Below, one piece after another: positions 1-9,003 of a stretch of 64,000 bases of DNA. This DNA is from JAJYSO01 sp964451785. Its GTDB lineage: Bacteria > Bacteroidota > Bacteroidia > Flavobacteriales > Flavobacteriaceae. Numbering within the stretch: the stretch's first letter is position 1; each line of letters begins with the position of its first letter. Where the stretch lies: contig CAYVJG010000010.1 in the NCBI GenBank assembly GCA_964451785.1, positions 16,106 to 80,105 on the forward strand. Direction: 5' to 3'. Under the pieces are notes generated by a model that was not told the DNA's origin, did not search any database, and saw only the letters and a list, made by a program, of their open reading frames with translations. The position numbers and the translations under genes were made by a program.

Positions 1-1
1 A

Positions 2-124
2 CCTGTTGAGGATATGCAACGTATCTTAAACAGTAAAGACCGTTGTCAAGCTGGAAAATCGATTGCTGCTAAAGGTTTATTTTTAACTGAAATTGTCTAT
101 CCACAATCTATAACCCAGTTCTAG
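2..124 (+). CDS. truA: tRNA pseudouridine(38-40) synthase, C-terminal end (partial)
   Basis: Only the last 40 codons lie in the window, in frame 2, ending at TAG 122-124. The visible tail contains a run like CQAGKSIAAKGLFLTEIVYP, which matches the conserved C-terminus of TruA, the enzyme that isomerises uridines 38-40 in the tRNA anticodon arm. The catalytic domain is outside the window. The ABC exporter gene starts two bases after the stop, so the two are probably co-transcribed. TruA followed by an MsbA-type ABC gene is a familiar order in Flavobacteriia (recalled, not checked). Confidence 0.8.
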   Translation, partial: PVEDMQRILNSKDRCQAGKSIAAKGLFLTEIVYPQSITQF

Positions 125-126
125 TA

Positions 127-1896
127 ATGGCTTCAACAACAGGAAATATTTTTGATCTGAAGTTGTTTAAACGACTGATGAAGTATACAAACCCCTACAA
201 AAAGACATTCTACTTTGTGGCGGGGTCGGCTATATTACTTTCTTTTTTAGGAGTAGTTCGTCCTTATCTAACTAAAATCACAATCGACCAGGGCATCATT
301 CCTAAAGATAGCGATGCCTTAAGTTATTTTATCACTTTGATGGCTGTGGCCTTAGTACTTGAGTTTATCTTTCAATTTAGTTTTATTTATTTTGCCAATT
401 GGTTAGGGCAAACGATTGTCAAGGATATTCGCGTGAGTCTTTTTAGCCGTTTATTGGGATTTAAAAAAGAATACTTTGACAAATCAGCTGTAGGACGCTT
501 AGTGACCAGATCTGTCAGCGATATTGAAACGATAGCACGTATTTTTAGCGAAGGCCTGTTTATGGTGGTTAGCGACTTACTAAAAATGCTGGTGGTATTG
601 ATAGTTATGTTTTTTCAAAGTTGGGAGTTAACTTTACTCGTGATGATTATCTTGCCTTTTATTGTCTATGCAACAAAGGTATTTCAGAAAAAAATGAAAT
701 CGGCTTTTGAAGATGTGCGCAACCAAGTGGCTAGCCTTAACACCTTTGTGCAAGAACGCTTAACCGGAATGAAAATCGTACAGATATTTGTGCGTGAACA
801 AACGGAATATAAGCGATTTAAGGAGATTAATAATAAACACCGAAAAGCTTGGATAAGAACAGTTTGGTATAACTCTTTTTTCTTTCCTATTGCCGATATA
901 GCCAGTTCCATAGCCATTGGGTTAGTGGTATGGTATGGCGGGCGTCATCTTACAGGTGACTCTAGCATCAGCTTAGGGGTTATTGTCATGTTTTTACAGT
1001 TGATTCAACTCTTATTTAGACCACTTCGTCAAATTGCAACTAAATTTAATACCATGCAGATGGGAATGGTGGCCGCCAACCGCGTGTTTAAAATTTTAGA
1101 TACAGAGGCTAAGGTGCCAGATCATGGCGATACGACCATTCACAATATCTCTGGCTGTATTGAATTTGAAAATGTCAGATTTAGTTATATTCCTGATGAA
1201 GAAGTGTTGAAAGGCATTTCGTTTAAAGCAGTTCCTGGTGAAACCATCGCTATTGTGGGCGCTACAGGTGCCGGAAAAAGTACAATCATCAATTTGCTCA
1301 GTCGATTTTATGAAATTGATAGCGGTAAAATTTTAGTCGATGGAATCGATATCCAAGACATTACTATTGAATCCTTACGCCAAGAAATAGCCGTGGTGTT
1401 ACAGGATGTATTCTTGTTTGCTGATTCGATTCTAAACAATATTACCTTAGGCGATCCTTCTATTTCTAGAGAAGAAGTGATCGATTCAGCTAAAACTATA
1501 GGGGTGCATGATTTTATCAAAAGCTTGCCGGGAGGATATGATTATAATGTCAAAGAACGCGGAGCTATGCTCTCTTCAGGACAACGTCAATTAATATCAT
1601 TCTTACGGGCTTATGTGAGTAAACCTAGTATTTTAGTACTTGATGAAGCAACATCATCTGTTGATACCCACAGTGAACAACTCATCCAACAGGCTACTGA
1701 TAAATTGACGCAAGGGCGTACGTCAATTGTTATCGCTCATCGTTTGGCGACGATTAAGAAAGCTGACCGCATTATAGTGATGGAACAGGGCGAAATTGTA
1801 GAGCAGGGGACGCATAAAGATTTATTGCAACTTAAAGATGGCTACTACCGCCGACTTTACGACACGCAGTTTCTCAACGTAGGCGTAGAAGTTTAA
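127..1896 (+). CDS. MsbA-type ABC exporter, fused membrane and ATPase domains
   Basis: 589 aa half-transporter with an N-terminal six-helix exporter domain (about residues 20-320) followed by an ATP-binding domain (about 340-580). The Walker A motif GATGAGKS, the signature LSSGQRQ, the Walker B stretch ILVLDEAT and the switch His in IAHRLAT are all present, so it should be active as a homodimer or with a partner. MsbA-like proteins flip lipid A-core or export lipids and drugs across the inner membrane; the exact substrate cannot be told from sequence. It starts two bases after truA. Its TAA stop is directly followed by a 75-bp imperfect palindrome (1897-1971). Confidence 0.9.
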   Translation: MASTTGNIFDLKLFKRLMKYTNPYKKTFYFVAGSAILLSFLGVVRPYLTKITIDQGIIPKDSDALSYFITLMAVALVLEFIFQFSFIYFANWLGQTIVKDIRVSLFSRLLGFKKEYFDKSAVGRLVTRSVSDIETIARIFSEGLFMVVSDLLKMLVVLIVMFFQSWELTLLVMIILPFIVYATKVFQKKMKSAFEDVRNQVASLNTFVQERLTGMKIVQIFVREQTEYKRFKEINNKHRKAWIRTVWYNSFFFPIADIASSIAIGLVVWYGGRHLTGDSSISLGVIVMFLQLIQLLFRPLRQIATKFNTMQMGMVAANRVFKILDTEAKVPDHGDTTIHNISGCIEFENVRFSYIPDEEVLKGISFKAVPGETIAIVGATGAGKSTIINLLSRFYEIDSGKILVDGIDIQDITIESLRQEIAVVLQDVFLFADSILNNITLGDPSISREEVIDSAKTIGVHDFIKSLPGGYDYNVKERGAMLSSGQRQLISFLRAYVSKPSILVLDEATSSVDTHSEQLIQQATDKLTQGRTSIVIAHRLATIKKADRIIVMEQGEIVEQGTHKDLLQLKDGYYRRLYDTQFLNVGVEV

Positions 1897-1971
1897 TACC
1901 GTAATGACAATTAATATAGATCAGCTTCAGCTTTTAGCTTCGCTGACCTATTTAATTGTAAACATGCGGTA
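1897..1971. repeat. 75-bp imperfect palindrome directly after the ABC exporter stop
   Basis: The ends are TACCG and CGGTA. The left arm (ACAATTAATATAG then TCAGC) pairs with the right arm (GCTGACCTATTTAATTGT) with a few gaps. It begins immediately after the TAA stop, the same placement as the MITE copies at 30720 and 42642, whose ends are TACGG/CCGTA. No duplicated TAA is seen on its right side. It could act as a terminator or be a degraded mobile palindrome. Confidence 0.5.
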
Positions 1972-2327
1972 TGGCCAATTAAGGGAATCAATTTTTGGTT
2001 TATAAAAATTTTCACTTTACTATCATTTATTTCTCAATCCACGTGCCTTTTTAGAGGATAGTATTAATTAAAGTTTTGTAGAAGTCAATAAATTGTAAAT
2101 TCGTATCAGGATTATCTAAAAATTTATCTCTAAACTGTAAACTTTTTTCAGGACGGGGCAATGTGTGACTATTCAGCTGTTTTGAAAAAAAACTGATATT
2201 GAACCCACTCCGGGGTTCGCGCGTTGTTTTCGTCTAGCCCATAGCTACACTACGTTTGCTATGAGTTAATCACATTAAACTCCTACGGAGTTTCCTCAAA
2301 CCCACCTTGAAATTGTAAACTTTTTTG

Positions 2328-2353
2328 GTTCTACGTTGTTTTAAGTGGGTAAC
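2328..2353 (-). repeat. 26-bp dispersed repeat, copy 1
   Basis: The reverse complement of this stretch begins GTTACCCACTTAAAAC and matches 63508-63533 at 24 of 26 positions. The two copies are in opposite orientation, about 61 kb apart. Neither lies in a gene. Confidence 0.7.
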
Positions 2354-2406
2354 CAAAATTTCTTGAATAAAATAATAAGGTCAATTGTATTCAGTATATC
2401 TATTCA

Positions 2407-2464
2407 TTACTAAGATAATAAGGTTTTGATATGAAGTCTTTTAATCCCCTTATTACCTTAGTAA
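2407..2464. repeat. Hairpin with 17-bp arms
   Basis: TTACTAAGATAATAAGG on the left pairs with CCTTATTACCTTAGTAA on the right with one mismatch and a loop of 24 bases. A partial third copy of the right arm (ACCTTATTAGCTTA) lies near 2489-2502. The role is unknown. Confidence 0.6.
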
Positions 2465-2734
2465 AAATACTGATGAGCAATAATTTACAAACCTTATTAG
2501 CTTATTTTTGACAGATTAAAGTCATTAACATGATTAGTTTCTAAATGTCTATGATGGTTAAATTCAATTATCCACTATATTCGATATAGAGCCGATTATT
2601 ATAGCCTTGATGCATAGTCATTATTGGCTGTGTTGTCTATATATTCCACTGCCATTAATCAGTTAAGAAAAGGGGCGTTGATTCATATATTGGTGATAAT
2701 TCATGTTTTGTTTAATATTTATAAATAAAATTCC

Positions 2735-2765
2735 TTGTTAATATTAAAAAAATAGAGTATCTTTA
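2735..2765 (+). promoter_or_regulatory. Putative Bacteroidota promoter of the first DUF308 gene
   Basis: TTG at 2735-2737 and TATCTTTA at 2758-2765 are separated by 20 bases, close to the TTG-N17..23-TAnnTTTG consensus with a final A instead of G. The second DUF308 gene has the same TATCTTTA box. Confidence 0.5.
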
Positions 2766-2794
2766 AAACAAGATAATCAACAAAACCTAGATTT

Positions 2795-3364
2795 ATGGAC
2801 CTCACCTATCAACATTCAGTAGAACAATGGTGGTTATCTTTAACCGCCGGGATCATTTATATCTTAATTGGGGCACTTGTATTAGTGTTTCCTACACCGT
2901 CTTACTCTTCATTAGCTACCTTGTATATTGCCGGGTTTGGAGTAGTAGGAATTTTAGGGATATATTACGCCGTGAGTAATCGCAAACAACTGCAACATTG
3001 GGGATGGACATTGATGAGTGGAATCATCGATTTATCAATCACCTTTTTGTTGTTAACGACTCATGAAATTACCATGTTTATTTTGCCTATTTACGTAGGG
3101 TTTGTTTTGCTCTTCCGCTCCATAATTGGCGTGGGATTTTCAACTTACCTCGCGCATTACAAAGTGCGTAACTGGCAAATTGTATTGGCTTTATCACTTG
3201 TAGGGATTCTCTTTTCACTCTTGATGATTTGGAATCCTTCTATAGGTGAATTTACCTTGATGATTTACACCATTATAGCTTTCTTTGCAGTAGGCTTTGC
3301 ACAAGTAGGTATTGCCTATGAGCTCAAGCGCTATGAACAGCTATACGGAAAAGATGCACTTTGA
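2795..3364 (+). CDS. DUF308 (HdeD-like) membrane protein
   Basis: 189 aa with six predicted membrane helices and short polar ends. The opening HSVEQWWLSLTAGIIYILIG and the pattern of paired hydrophobic segments are typical of the HdeD/DUF308 family, some members of which help acid or general stress resistance. The molecular function is not established. A paralogue lies at 52799-53389 with the same length, the same start motif (QWWxSLxxGI) and a similar promoter box. The gene appears monocistronic, between a gene-poor region and a convergent EamA gene. Confidence 0.75.
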   Translation: MDLTYQHSVEQWWLSLTAGIIYILIGALVLVFPTPSYSSLATLYIAGFGVVGILGIYYAVSNRKQLQHWGWTLMSGIIDLSITFLLLTTHEITMFILPIYVGFVLLFRSIIGVGFSTYLAHYKVRNWQIVLALSLVGILFSLLMIWNPSIGEFTLMIYTIIAFFAVGFAQVGIAYELKRYEQLYGKDAL

Positions 3365-3424
3365 TTTTAAGTCTGTATTAAAGACTGACTGTGTTGAAAA
3401 GTGCTTATTTCTGAAAGGCCAACA

Positions 3425-4357
3425 TCACTTTTGATTTGTATTTGGCAGTTTTAAGACTGTTGAATTGAGGGTGATTTTGGTCTTTTTTTCACGAATCAAA
3501 TAAATGCCAATTAAAATTAAAAATCCACCTATTCCATACCAAATAATAAATTTTTCACCGTCAAGAACACCCCATAACACAGCAACTATCGGAATTAAAA
3601 AAGACACTGAACTCGCAAAAACAGCTGAAGTATCTTGAATTAATTTATAAAATAAAGCCATGGCTAAAGTGGTGCCAATAAAGGTTAAGATGCTTAAATA
3701 ACCAAGTGCCGTCCAGGTGGTTGAGGTTTGAAAATTAATGTCATTAAAAAAACCGGAAAACCCTAAAATAATTAGTGAAGGTAACATCCAAATGGTATAA
3801 ACTCCAGTTGAGATATTCATAGAAGGCAGGTGATTTAATTTAGCTTTGACAATTAAAGACGAAGTGGCATAAGCAGCAGAGGCCAGCACCATGATGGCCG
3901 TATAAAAAATGTAACTGCTATCAGTTGAGGCTTCTGAGAAATAGAGTAGGAGACCTGCACCTGCAAATCCGATGACCGCTCCGATAACTTGGCTATATCG
4001 GCTGCGAATGCCAAAAAAGAGAAAGCCTAACACCAATACAAAAATGGGCTCTAAGGCATTAATCATGCCGGCTAAAGAACTACTGACTCTAGTTTGAGCA
4101 ATCGGAAAAATAAACATGGGCACAAAATTGCCACATAATCCAGCTAAACTCAGCCAAAAGAGTTCACTTTTCTTCATTTTTAACAGAGCTGGTATTCCCC
4201 ATAAGGCTAGAATAAGTCCTGACATTCCCACGCGAAAAGCACCAATTTGAACCGGCGTAAAAATTTCTAACGAACGCTTAATAAGAATAAAAGAACTCCC
4301 CCAAGTTAAAGCCATGAGTCCTAAAAGTAACCATTTGTTAGTCAAAATTTTCCACAT
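3425..4357 (-). CDS. EamA/DMT-family transporter
   Basis: 310 aa with ten predicted membrane helices arranged as two EamA repeats (about residues 8-140 and 150-288). Its start WLLLGLMALTWGSSFILIKR is characteristic of the drug/metabolite transporter superfamily, whose members export amino acids, nucleosides or other metabolites. The substrate is not predictable. It is convergent with the first DUF308 gene (61-bp gap), and pruA lies upstream on the same strand behind a terminator, so it is probably transcribed alone. Confidence 0.85.
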   Translation of the reverse strand: MWKILTNKWLLLGLMALTWGSSFILIKRSLEIFTPVQIGAFRVGMSGLILALWGIPALLKMKKSELFWLSLAGLCGNFVPMFIFPIAQTRVSSSLAGMINALEPIFVLVLGFLFFGIRSRYSQVIGAVIGFAGAGLLLYFSEASTDSSYIFYTAIMVLASAAYATSSLIVKAKLNHLPSMNISTGVYTIWMLPSLIILGFSGFFNDINFQTSTTWTALGYLSILTFIGTTLAMALFYKLIQDTSAVFASSVSFLIPIVAVLWGVLDGEKFIIWYGIGGFLILIGIYLIREKKTKITLNSTVLKLPNTNQK

Positions 4358-4490
4358 GAACTGTAAGTTTAATGAATAGTATATACTGATTTACAATGCG
4401 TGTCTTTTTGCGAAAGAATCGGCAAAATAAAGCAATATAAATGAATCTTAATTAGTGCTTGCTTTATTAAATATGATAAAGTTTATATAA

Positions 4491-4526
4491 AAAAAATCGG
4501 CAGCCCTAAAGCTGTCGATTTTTTTA
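4491..4526 (-). terminator. Rho-independent terminator of pruA
   Basis: AAATCGGCAGC pairs with GCTGTCGATTT (one G-U) around a CCTAAA loop, with A and T runs on both sides. It lies 26 bp after the pruA stop on the minus strand and before the EamA gene. Confidence 0.8.
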
Positions 4527-4551
4527 TGTAAACGATTTGTGTAGCACTAAT

Positions 4552-6180
4552 TTATTCGCCTAAGAAAGGGTAGCGATAATTAGTGGCTGGCACAAAAGTT
4601 TCTTTAATAGTGCGCATAGATACCCAACGCATTAAGTTGGCTTTTGAACCCGCTTTATCGTTAGTGCCACTTTCACGAGCACCACCAAAAGGCTGACGTC
4701 CTACAACAGCACCAGTTGGTTTGTCATTGATATAGAAGTTGCCAGCTGCGTTTTCAAGAATTTCAGTAGCTTGAGCTGCGGCATAGCGGCAACCTGAGAA
4801 AATAGCTCCGGTTAAACCGTAAATGCTAGTTTCATCAACTAGGTGAAGTGTTTCTTCCCATTTTTCATCATCGTAAACATAAACCGTCAATACAGGACCG
4901 AATAATTCAGTTTCCATGGTGGTATAATGCGGATCAGTGGTTACGATAATAGTTGGTTCAACAAAATAACCTTTAGATTTGTCATAGTTACCACCAGCGA
5001 TAATTTCAGCATTGCTATCAGCTTTAGCTTGATCGATATATTGTGCTAATTTGTCAAAAGAACGCTCGTGAATAACGGCTGTGATAAAATTAGACATATC
5101 ATCAGGAGCTCCCATTTTGAAAGTAGCCAAATCAGCTAAAACAAATTCTTTAACGGCTGGCCATAAACTTTTAGGAATGTAAGTACGCGAAGCAGCACTA
5201 CATTTTTGACCTTGATATTCAAAGGCACCACGCGCCATTGCTGTAGCTACTTGCTTAGCGTCAGATGAAGGGTGCGCAATGATAAAGTCTTTACCTCCGG
5301 TTTCGCCTACAATGCGTGGGTAGCTTTTGTAAGTTTCAATGTTTTGACCAATTTTAGCCCAAATACCTTTAAATACAGAAGTACTACCGGTATAGTGGAT
5401 ACCTGCAAATTCAGGGCTAGCCAATACAACGTCAGTAATCATAGCAGGATCTCCGGCTACTAAGTTGATAACGCCATCGGGAACACCAGCTTCTTTAAAG
5501 ACTTCCATTAACACTTGTGCAGAAAGCATTTGATATTTGCTCGGTTTCCAAACTGTAACATTACCCATTAAAGCGGCAGAAGTAGGAAGATTACCAGCAA
5601 TAGCGGTAAAGTTAAACGGGGTTACGGCATAGACAAAACCTTCAAGAGGGCGATATTCCATGCGGTTCCAAGCTTCTTCGTCAGATTCTGGTTGTTCGTT
5701 GTAGATTTCAGACATGAACTCTACGTTAAAACGCAAGAAGTCAACAATCTCACAGGCAGAATCGATTTCAGCCTGAAAGATGTTTTTTGATTGACCAATC
5801 ATGGTCGCAGCGTTCATTTTTTGACGGTATGGACCAGCAATTAAAGCAGCAGCTTTTAAAAAGATAGCTGCGCGTTGCTCCCATTGTAATTTAGCCCAAG
5901 ATTTACGCGCTTCTAAAGCTGCTGTGATAGCTTGCTCAATATGCGTTTTTTCTGCTAAATGATATACCCCTTGGTCGTGTTGATGATCATGAGGCACTGT
6001 GATTTTGTGTGTATTTCCGGTTCTGATTTCTTCACTACCGATATAAAGAGGAATGTCAACTTTGGTGTTGAAGGTAGTTTTGTATTGTGCTAAAGCTTCT
6101 TCCCGTTCAGGAGTTCCTGGAGCATAGCTTTTAACCGGCTCATTAACAGCTGGCGGGACATGAAAGAATCCTTTTCCCAT
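4552..6180 (-). CDS. pruA: L-glutamate gamma-semialdehyde dehydrogenase (1-pyrroline-5-carboxylate dehydrogenase)
   Basis: 542 aa, the usual length for stand-alone bacterial/eukaryotic-type P5C dehydrogenase (ALDH4 type). It oxidises glutamate semialdehyde to glutamate with NAD+, the second step of proline catabolism in the cytoplasm. Visible features are the opening MGKGFFHVPPAVNEPVKSYA, the NAD-binding stretch VTPFNFTAIAGN, the catalytic glutamate region VGETGGKDF, the catalytic cysteine in YQGQKCSAASR, and the C-terminal GGARESGTNDKAG. The proline dehydrogenase partner (putA/prodh) is not in the window. Transcribed alone, with its own terminator downstream. Confidence 0.95.
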   Translation of the reverse strand: MGKGFFHVPPAVNEPVKSYAPGTPEREEALAQYKTTFNTKVDIPLYIGSEEIRTGNTHKITVPHDHQHDQGVYHLAEKTHIEQAITAALEARKSWAKLQWEQRAAIFLKAAALIAGPYRQKMNAATMIGQSKNIFQAEIDSACEIVDFLRFNVEFMSEIYNEQPESDEEAWNRMEYRPLEGFVYAVTPFNFTAIAGNLPTSAALMGNVTVWKPSKYQMLSAQVLMEVFKEAGVPDGVINLVAGDPAMITDVVLASPEFAGIHYTGSTSVFKGIWAKIGQNIETYKSYPRIVGETGGKDFIIAHPSSDAKQVATAMARGAFEYQGQKCSAASRTYIPKSLWPAVKEFVLADLATFKMGAPDDMSNFITAVIHERSFDKLAQYIDQAKADSNAEIIAGGNYDKSKGYFVEPTIIVTTDPHYTTMETELFGPVLTVYVYDDEKWEETLHLVDETSIYGLTGAIFSGCRYAAAQATEILENAAGNFYINDKPTGAVVGRQPFGGARESGTNDKAGSKANLMRWVSMRTIKETFVPATNYRYPFLGE

Positions 6181-6491
6181 GAGATGTGATTTTTATTTGT
6201 ATTATACTTTAAATTTTCTCCGAAGATAGGGATTTTTGAGCAGCTGTAAATCAGGAAATTTTATTAAATTGTGTTAAGGTTTAAGAATGTCTTTTTCTAT
6301 GATCCTTAAGCGCGTTGATTTGTTAATAAGCAAGAAGCTATCGCTTCAGAAAAATGGTAGGATTAATCAAACAATGTTTTATTATAACCTCCAGTTAAGA
6401 GAGATTAGACCGGGGTACTTGCTCAATATTTGCCAATTACAGGCGTATTCTATGGTGCTTTGACATACTTTTTTAGAGGTGTCTCGTCAAA
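6181..6491. other. 311-bp intergenic region
   Basis: It lies between pruA and the siderophore-interacting protein gene, both on the minus strand, so it should carry the pruA promoter. I see only a small GAAGC-TATC-GCTTC hairpin at 6334-6347 and no gene. Confidence 0.5.
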
Positions 6492-7217
6492 TTATAATCC
6501 GCTTTTCCCCTCAACCCAATAAGGTTCAGTGGCAATTTGTTTAGGATTGACGCCTTTTCCTTTGAGAAAATTTCTAAAGTTTTGAATAGATTTTGCATTC
6601 CCTGTTAAGTAAAATTGATAGGACTTTAGCGCTTCCTTTTCTATCATTTTATCTAGTGTCACAATTGCGTTGTTTGCCTTTTCATGTGCATCTGTCGGTA
6701 CTATTTTAACCTCGTTATAAGTCATGATTTCAGAGGTGAATGCCGGGTCAATAGCAGTTTCAATAACGCCTATTAGTTGCGTGTGTGCTAAATCAGATTG
6801 TGTTTTCATACTTTGTACAAGCCCAACAGAAGTCTCATCGCCAAAAATGAAGTGCTTATCATGTTGATCTTGGTATTCAATTTTTCCTCCTGGCCCCATG
6901 AGTTTCAATTCTTGATCAAAGACTAAATTTTCTACCCATTTGGCGCCTAAACCTTTATGGTGTCGGTAAAAAATAATTTCACAAATACCTTTTTTAGTGT
7001 CAAAACGAGAAGGCGTGTAATGTCTAAATTCACGCTGATTAAGTCGGAATTGAACAACCTGCCCTGTAGTAAATTTACAAGCTGAAAAGTCTCCACGAAA
7101 TCGAATAGATAGATACTTTTCATTGAGTTCATTTATCTGGTCAATGCATACCTGATGGTAAAGTTTACCCATCAGAATTTCCATTGTATCTGCATACCAC
7201 TTAGGAAGTCTAGCCAT
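6492..7217 (-). CDS. Siderophore-interacting protein family FAD-dependent ferric reductase
   Basis: 241 aa. The N-terminal beta-barrel (residues about 15-115) holds the flavin motif FRHYTPSRFD (RxYT/S), and the C-terminal half is an NAD(P)H-binding domain ending in EPYWVEGKSGL, the typical SIP tail (YW-x-x-G). Members such as ViuB reduce ferric siderophores in the cytoplasm to release iron. No siderophore receptor or transporter genes adjoin it, so the link to iron is by family only. Monocistronic by spacing. Confidence 0.75.
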   Translation of the reverse strand: MARLPKWYADTMEILMGKLYHQVCIDQINELNEKYLSIRFRGDFSACKFTTGQVVQFRLNQREFRHYTPSRFDTKKGICEIIFYRHHKGLGAKWVENLVFDQELKLMGPGGKIEYQDQHDKHFIFGDETSVGLVQSMKTQSDLAHTQLIGVIETAIDPAFTSEIMTYNEVKIVPTDAHEKANNAIVTLDKMIEKEALKSYQFYLTGNAKSIQNFRNFLKGKGVNPKQIATEPYWVEGKSGL

Positions 7218-7347
7218 AAGATTAGGATATTATTTTGGCTAAAATATAAAATAATATTTATTTAGACTAATTATATATAAAATATACGAATTTACGTACG
7301 TATTTATATCGTGTAAATCTTTTTAAAACCACAGTTGATAGGACATG

Positions 7348-7376
7348 AAATCACCTCCTGTAGACACAGGTGATTT
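7348..7376 (-). terminator. Possible terminator downstream of the DapB-like gene
   Basis: AAATCACCT and AGGTGATTT form a 9-bp stem with an 11-base loop, about 100 bp beyond the minus-strand stop at 7475. The T run is weak on both strands, so termination is uncertain. Confidence 0.4.
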
Positions 7377-7474
7377 TCTGCTTTAGTTCCTGAATTTACG
7401 TAAATCGGGGCATAATAGCCGTTTGTTAGCAGTATGTGTTGTTTATTTAGGTAGTTTAGTCAATATGTTATTGT

Positions 7475-8275
7475 TTAAAAATCCATAACTGAATCCAATC
7501 CTCTTTTTAGTCCTTTGAAGGTTCCTACTTTTTCTATAGCCAAGATTCCGCCTTTTACATAAGGTTCGGCACTTGCTCCAGAATCATGTCTGATAGATAA
7601 TTTTTCGTCTTTAAGTCCAAATATGGTTTCTATAGAAATAACGTGTCCCGGAAGTCGAACAGAATGCACTTGAACTTCATTTAGGTTTGCTCCACGGCTT
7701 GATTTTTCGCCAACCAATTCATCTTCAGTTACAAATTTATTTGGTTTTTGAACCTTTGAAAGTCGGTAAGCCAATTCCCTTGCCGTTCCGCTTGGACTGT
7801 CGATTTTATCTTCGTGCGTATAATCGATGATTTCAAAATTGGGAATATATTTTGCTGCCATTTCTGAAAACTTTTGAAGCAGAACGACCGTTATCGCAAA
7901 ATTGCCCACAGCCAAAACGGAAGTCTTATTTTCATAAGCAATAGTTTCAATTTCACTGTAATCTTCATCAGTTAATCCTGAGGTGCCAACGACAACGCTT
8001 TTTCCTTTTTTTAGGGAAGTAAGGATATTTTTTTTGCCGATTTCCGGTCTTGTATAATCTACTAAAACGTCAAAATCAGTTTCGTTTAAAGCCGTTTCAA
8101 TAGAGTCGTAGATTGGAATATTGGCCGAACCCAATTCGAGAATTTCGGCCAAGTTTTGTCCTTTGTGTGTTCTTGAAAGCGCCCCAACTAGTTCCATATT
8201 TGGGGTATTAAAAACACCTTTGCTCAATGCTGAGCCTGCCCAGCCTGTTCCGCCTGCTATAAATACTCTTATCAT
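7475..8275 (-). CDS. 4-hydroxy-tetrahydrodipicolinate reductase-like protein (DapB family)
   Basis: 266 aa, close to normal DapB length. It has an N-terminal Rossmann fold (FIAGGTGWAGS) and the C-terminal substrate domain motif THEDKIDSPSGTARE, matching the DapB signature E-x2-H-x2-K-x-D-A/S-PSGTA. DapB reduces the dihydrodipicolinate precursor in lysine and diaminopimelate synthesis. The setting is unusual: it is third in an overlapping operon with a MarR regulator and a small membrane protein, with TCAT start/stop overlaps at both junctions. This suggests an inducible, possibly non-biosynthetic paralogue. Whether the genome has another dapB cannot be seen here. Confidence 0.75.
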   Translation of the reverse strand: MIRVFIAGGTGWAGSALSKGVFNTPNMELVGALSRTHKGQNLAEILELGSANIPIYDSIETALNETDFDVLVDYTRPEIGKKNILTSLKKGKSVVVGTSGLTDEDYSEIETIAYENKTSVLAVGNFAITVVLLQKFSEMAAKYIPNFEIIDYTHEDKIDSPSGTARELAYRLSKVQKPNKFVTEDELVGEKSSRGANLNEVQVHSVRLPGHVISIETIFGLKDEKLSIRHDSGASAEPYVKGGILAIEKVGTFKGLKRGLDSVMDF

Positions 8276-8514
8276 AATGATTGTGTTTTATTATTATGGT
8301 TATTTTTCAGTTTTTTTAAGTGATAAACGTGTATGATGCAAAAAATAATGCCTGCAATGATTAACGGACTTGACTGAAGAAAAAAGCCGTAAACAATGTA
8401 GAAAAAACTTGAAATGAGATGCCATAAACGAAAAGTACCCATTTCTTTCTTGGTAATTGCATAAAAACCTGTTGCAATTGCCAAATACCCTAAGATTTCA
8501 GTCAATAAAGTCAT
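8272..8514 (-). CDS. Small membrane protein, YgjV/CBU_0592-like
   Basis: 80 aa with three hydrophobic segments (about residues 5-20, 32-46, 50-68) and a basic C-terminal tail (KKLKNNHNNK). The pattern resembles the YgjV-type inner-membrane family whose function is unknown. It overlaps the MarR gene by four bases upstream and the DapB-like gene by four bases downstream, so the three are translated from one message. A role in transport or in holding the pathway at the membrane is only a guess. Confidence 0.65.
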   Translation of the reverse strand: MTLLTEILGYLAIATGFYAITKKEMGTFRLWHLISSFFYIVYGFFLQSSPLIIAGIIFCIIHVYHLKKLKNNHNNKTQSL

Positions 8515-8990
8515 AATTCGTTATAGTTCTTTAAGGTTCTTTCCATATAATTTTTGTCAGCAATCAAGTTTTCAAATTCGGTTAATTCTTGCATAAAATG
8601 TGGACTTTTTGCAATCAGTTCTTCGGTTGTTTTTATGCAAGCGTCCCAATGTTTGTGAAATTCTGGAAGTTGTTTTTTGGCTTTATCAGAAAGTTCCAAA
8701 AGTTGTTTTCGTGAGTCGCTTTTGTCCGTTTTAGTGTTGACATAATCCTTTTTCTTCATCTTGTTGATGATTTTTACACAAGCAGGATGCGACAGTCTTA
8801 ATTCCTGTGATATTTCGGTAATCGTCAAGAATTTGTGTTTTTCCAAAAGCAAGAAAATCAGATGCCAATTGGGTTCAATATCTAATCCTGCGTTTTTGTA
8901 GTAGTCTCTCGTACTGTATAAGAGGTCATCGCTTAAACGCTTTATTCTACTGTTCAATCCCGCAAAACCTATTTGTTGTAAAAAATCCAT
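8511..8990 (-). CDS. MarR-family transcriptional regulator
   Basis: 159 aa. The winged helix-turn-helix lies around residues 50-115: LTITEISQELRLSHPACVKI is the HTH, and KTDKSDSRKQLLELSDKAKK is the wing with the conserved D-x-R. It heads the operon with the YgjV-like and DapB-like genes. Two near-palindromic sites GTAACTGGTTAC (9004-9015 and 9037-9048) flank a TATATTTG promoter box just upstream of the start, which strongly suggests that it represses its own operon. The ligand is unknown. Confidence 0.85.
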   Translation of the reverse strand: MDFLQQIGFAGLNSRIKRLSDDLLYSTRDYYKNAGLDIEPNWHLIFLLLEKHKFLTITEISQELRLSHPACVKIINKMKKKDYVNTKTDKSDSRKQLLELSDKAKKQLPEFHKHWDACIKTTEELIAKSPHFMQELTEFENLIADKNYMERTLKNYNEL

Positions 8991-9003
8991 AGCTCAAATA
9001 TTA

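Larger units (their letters stand above)
1972..2734. other. gene-free, palindrome-rich intergenic region
   Basis: I see no convincing coding sequence between the ABC exporter and the DUF308 gene. The stretch holds small hairpins (GAACCC/GGGTTC near 2213-2230; AAACTC-CTAC-GGAGTTT near 2277-2293), a CATAGC/GCTATG pair near 2240-2265, the 26-bp dispersed repeat at 2328-2353, and a 17-bp-arm hairpin at 2407-2464. It looks like an accumulation of small repeats rather than a decayed gene. Confidence 0.6.

Noticed and set aside
2200..2300. Remnant of a gene in the palindrome-rich region
   Set aside because: All frames are broken by stops within short distance and no protein-like stretch is seen.
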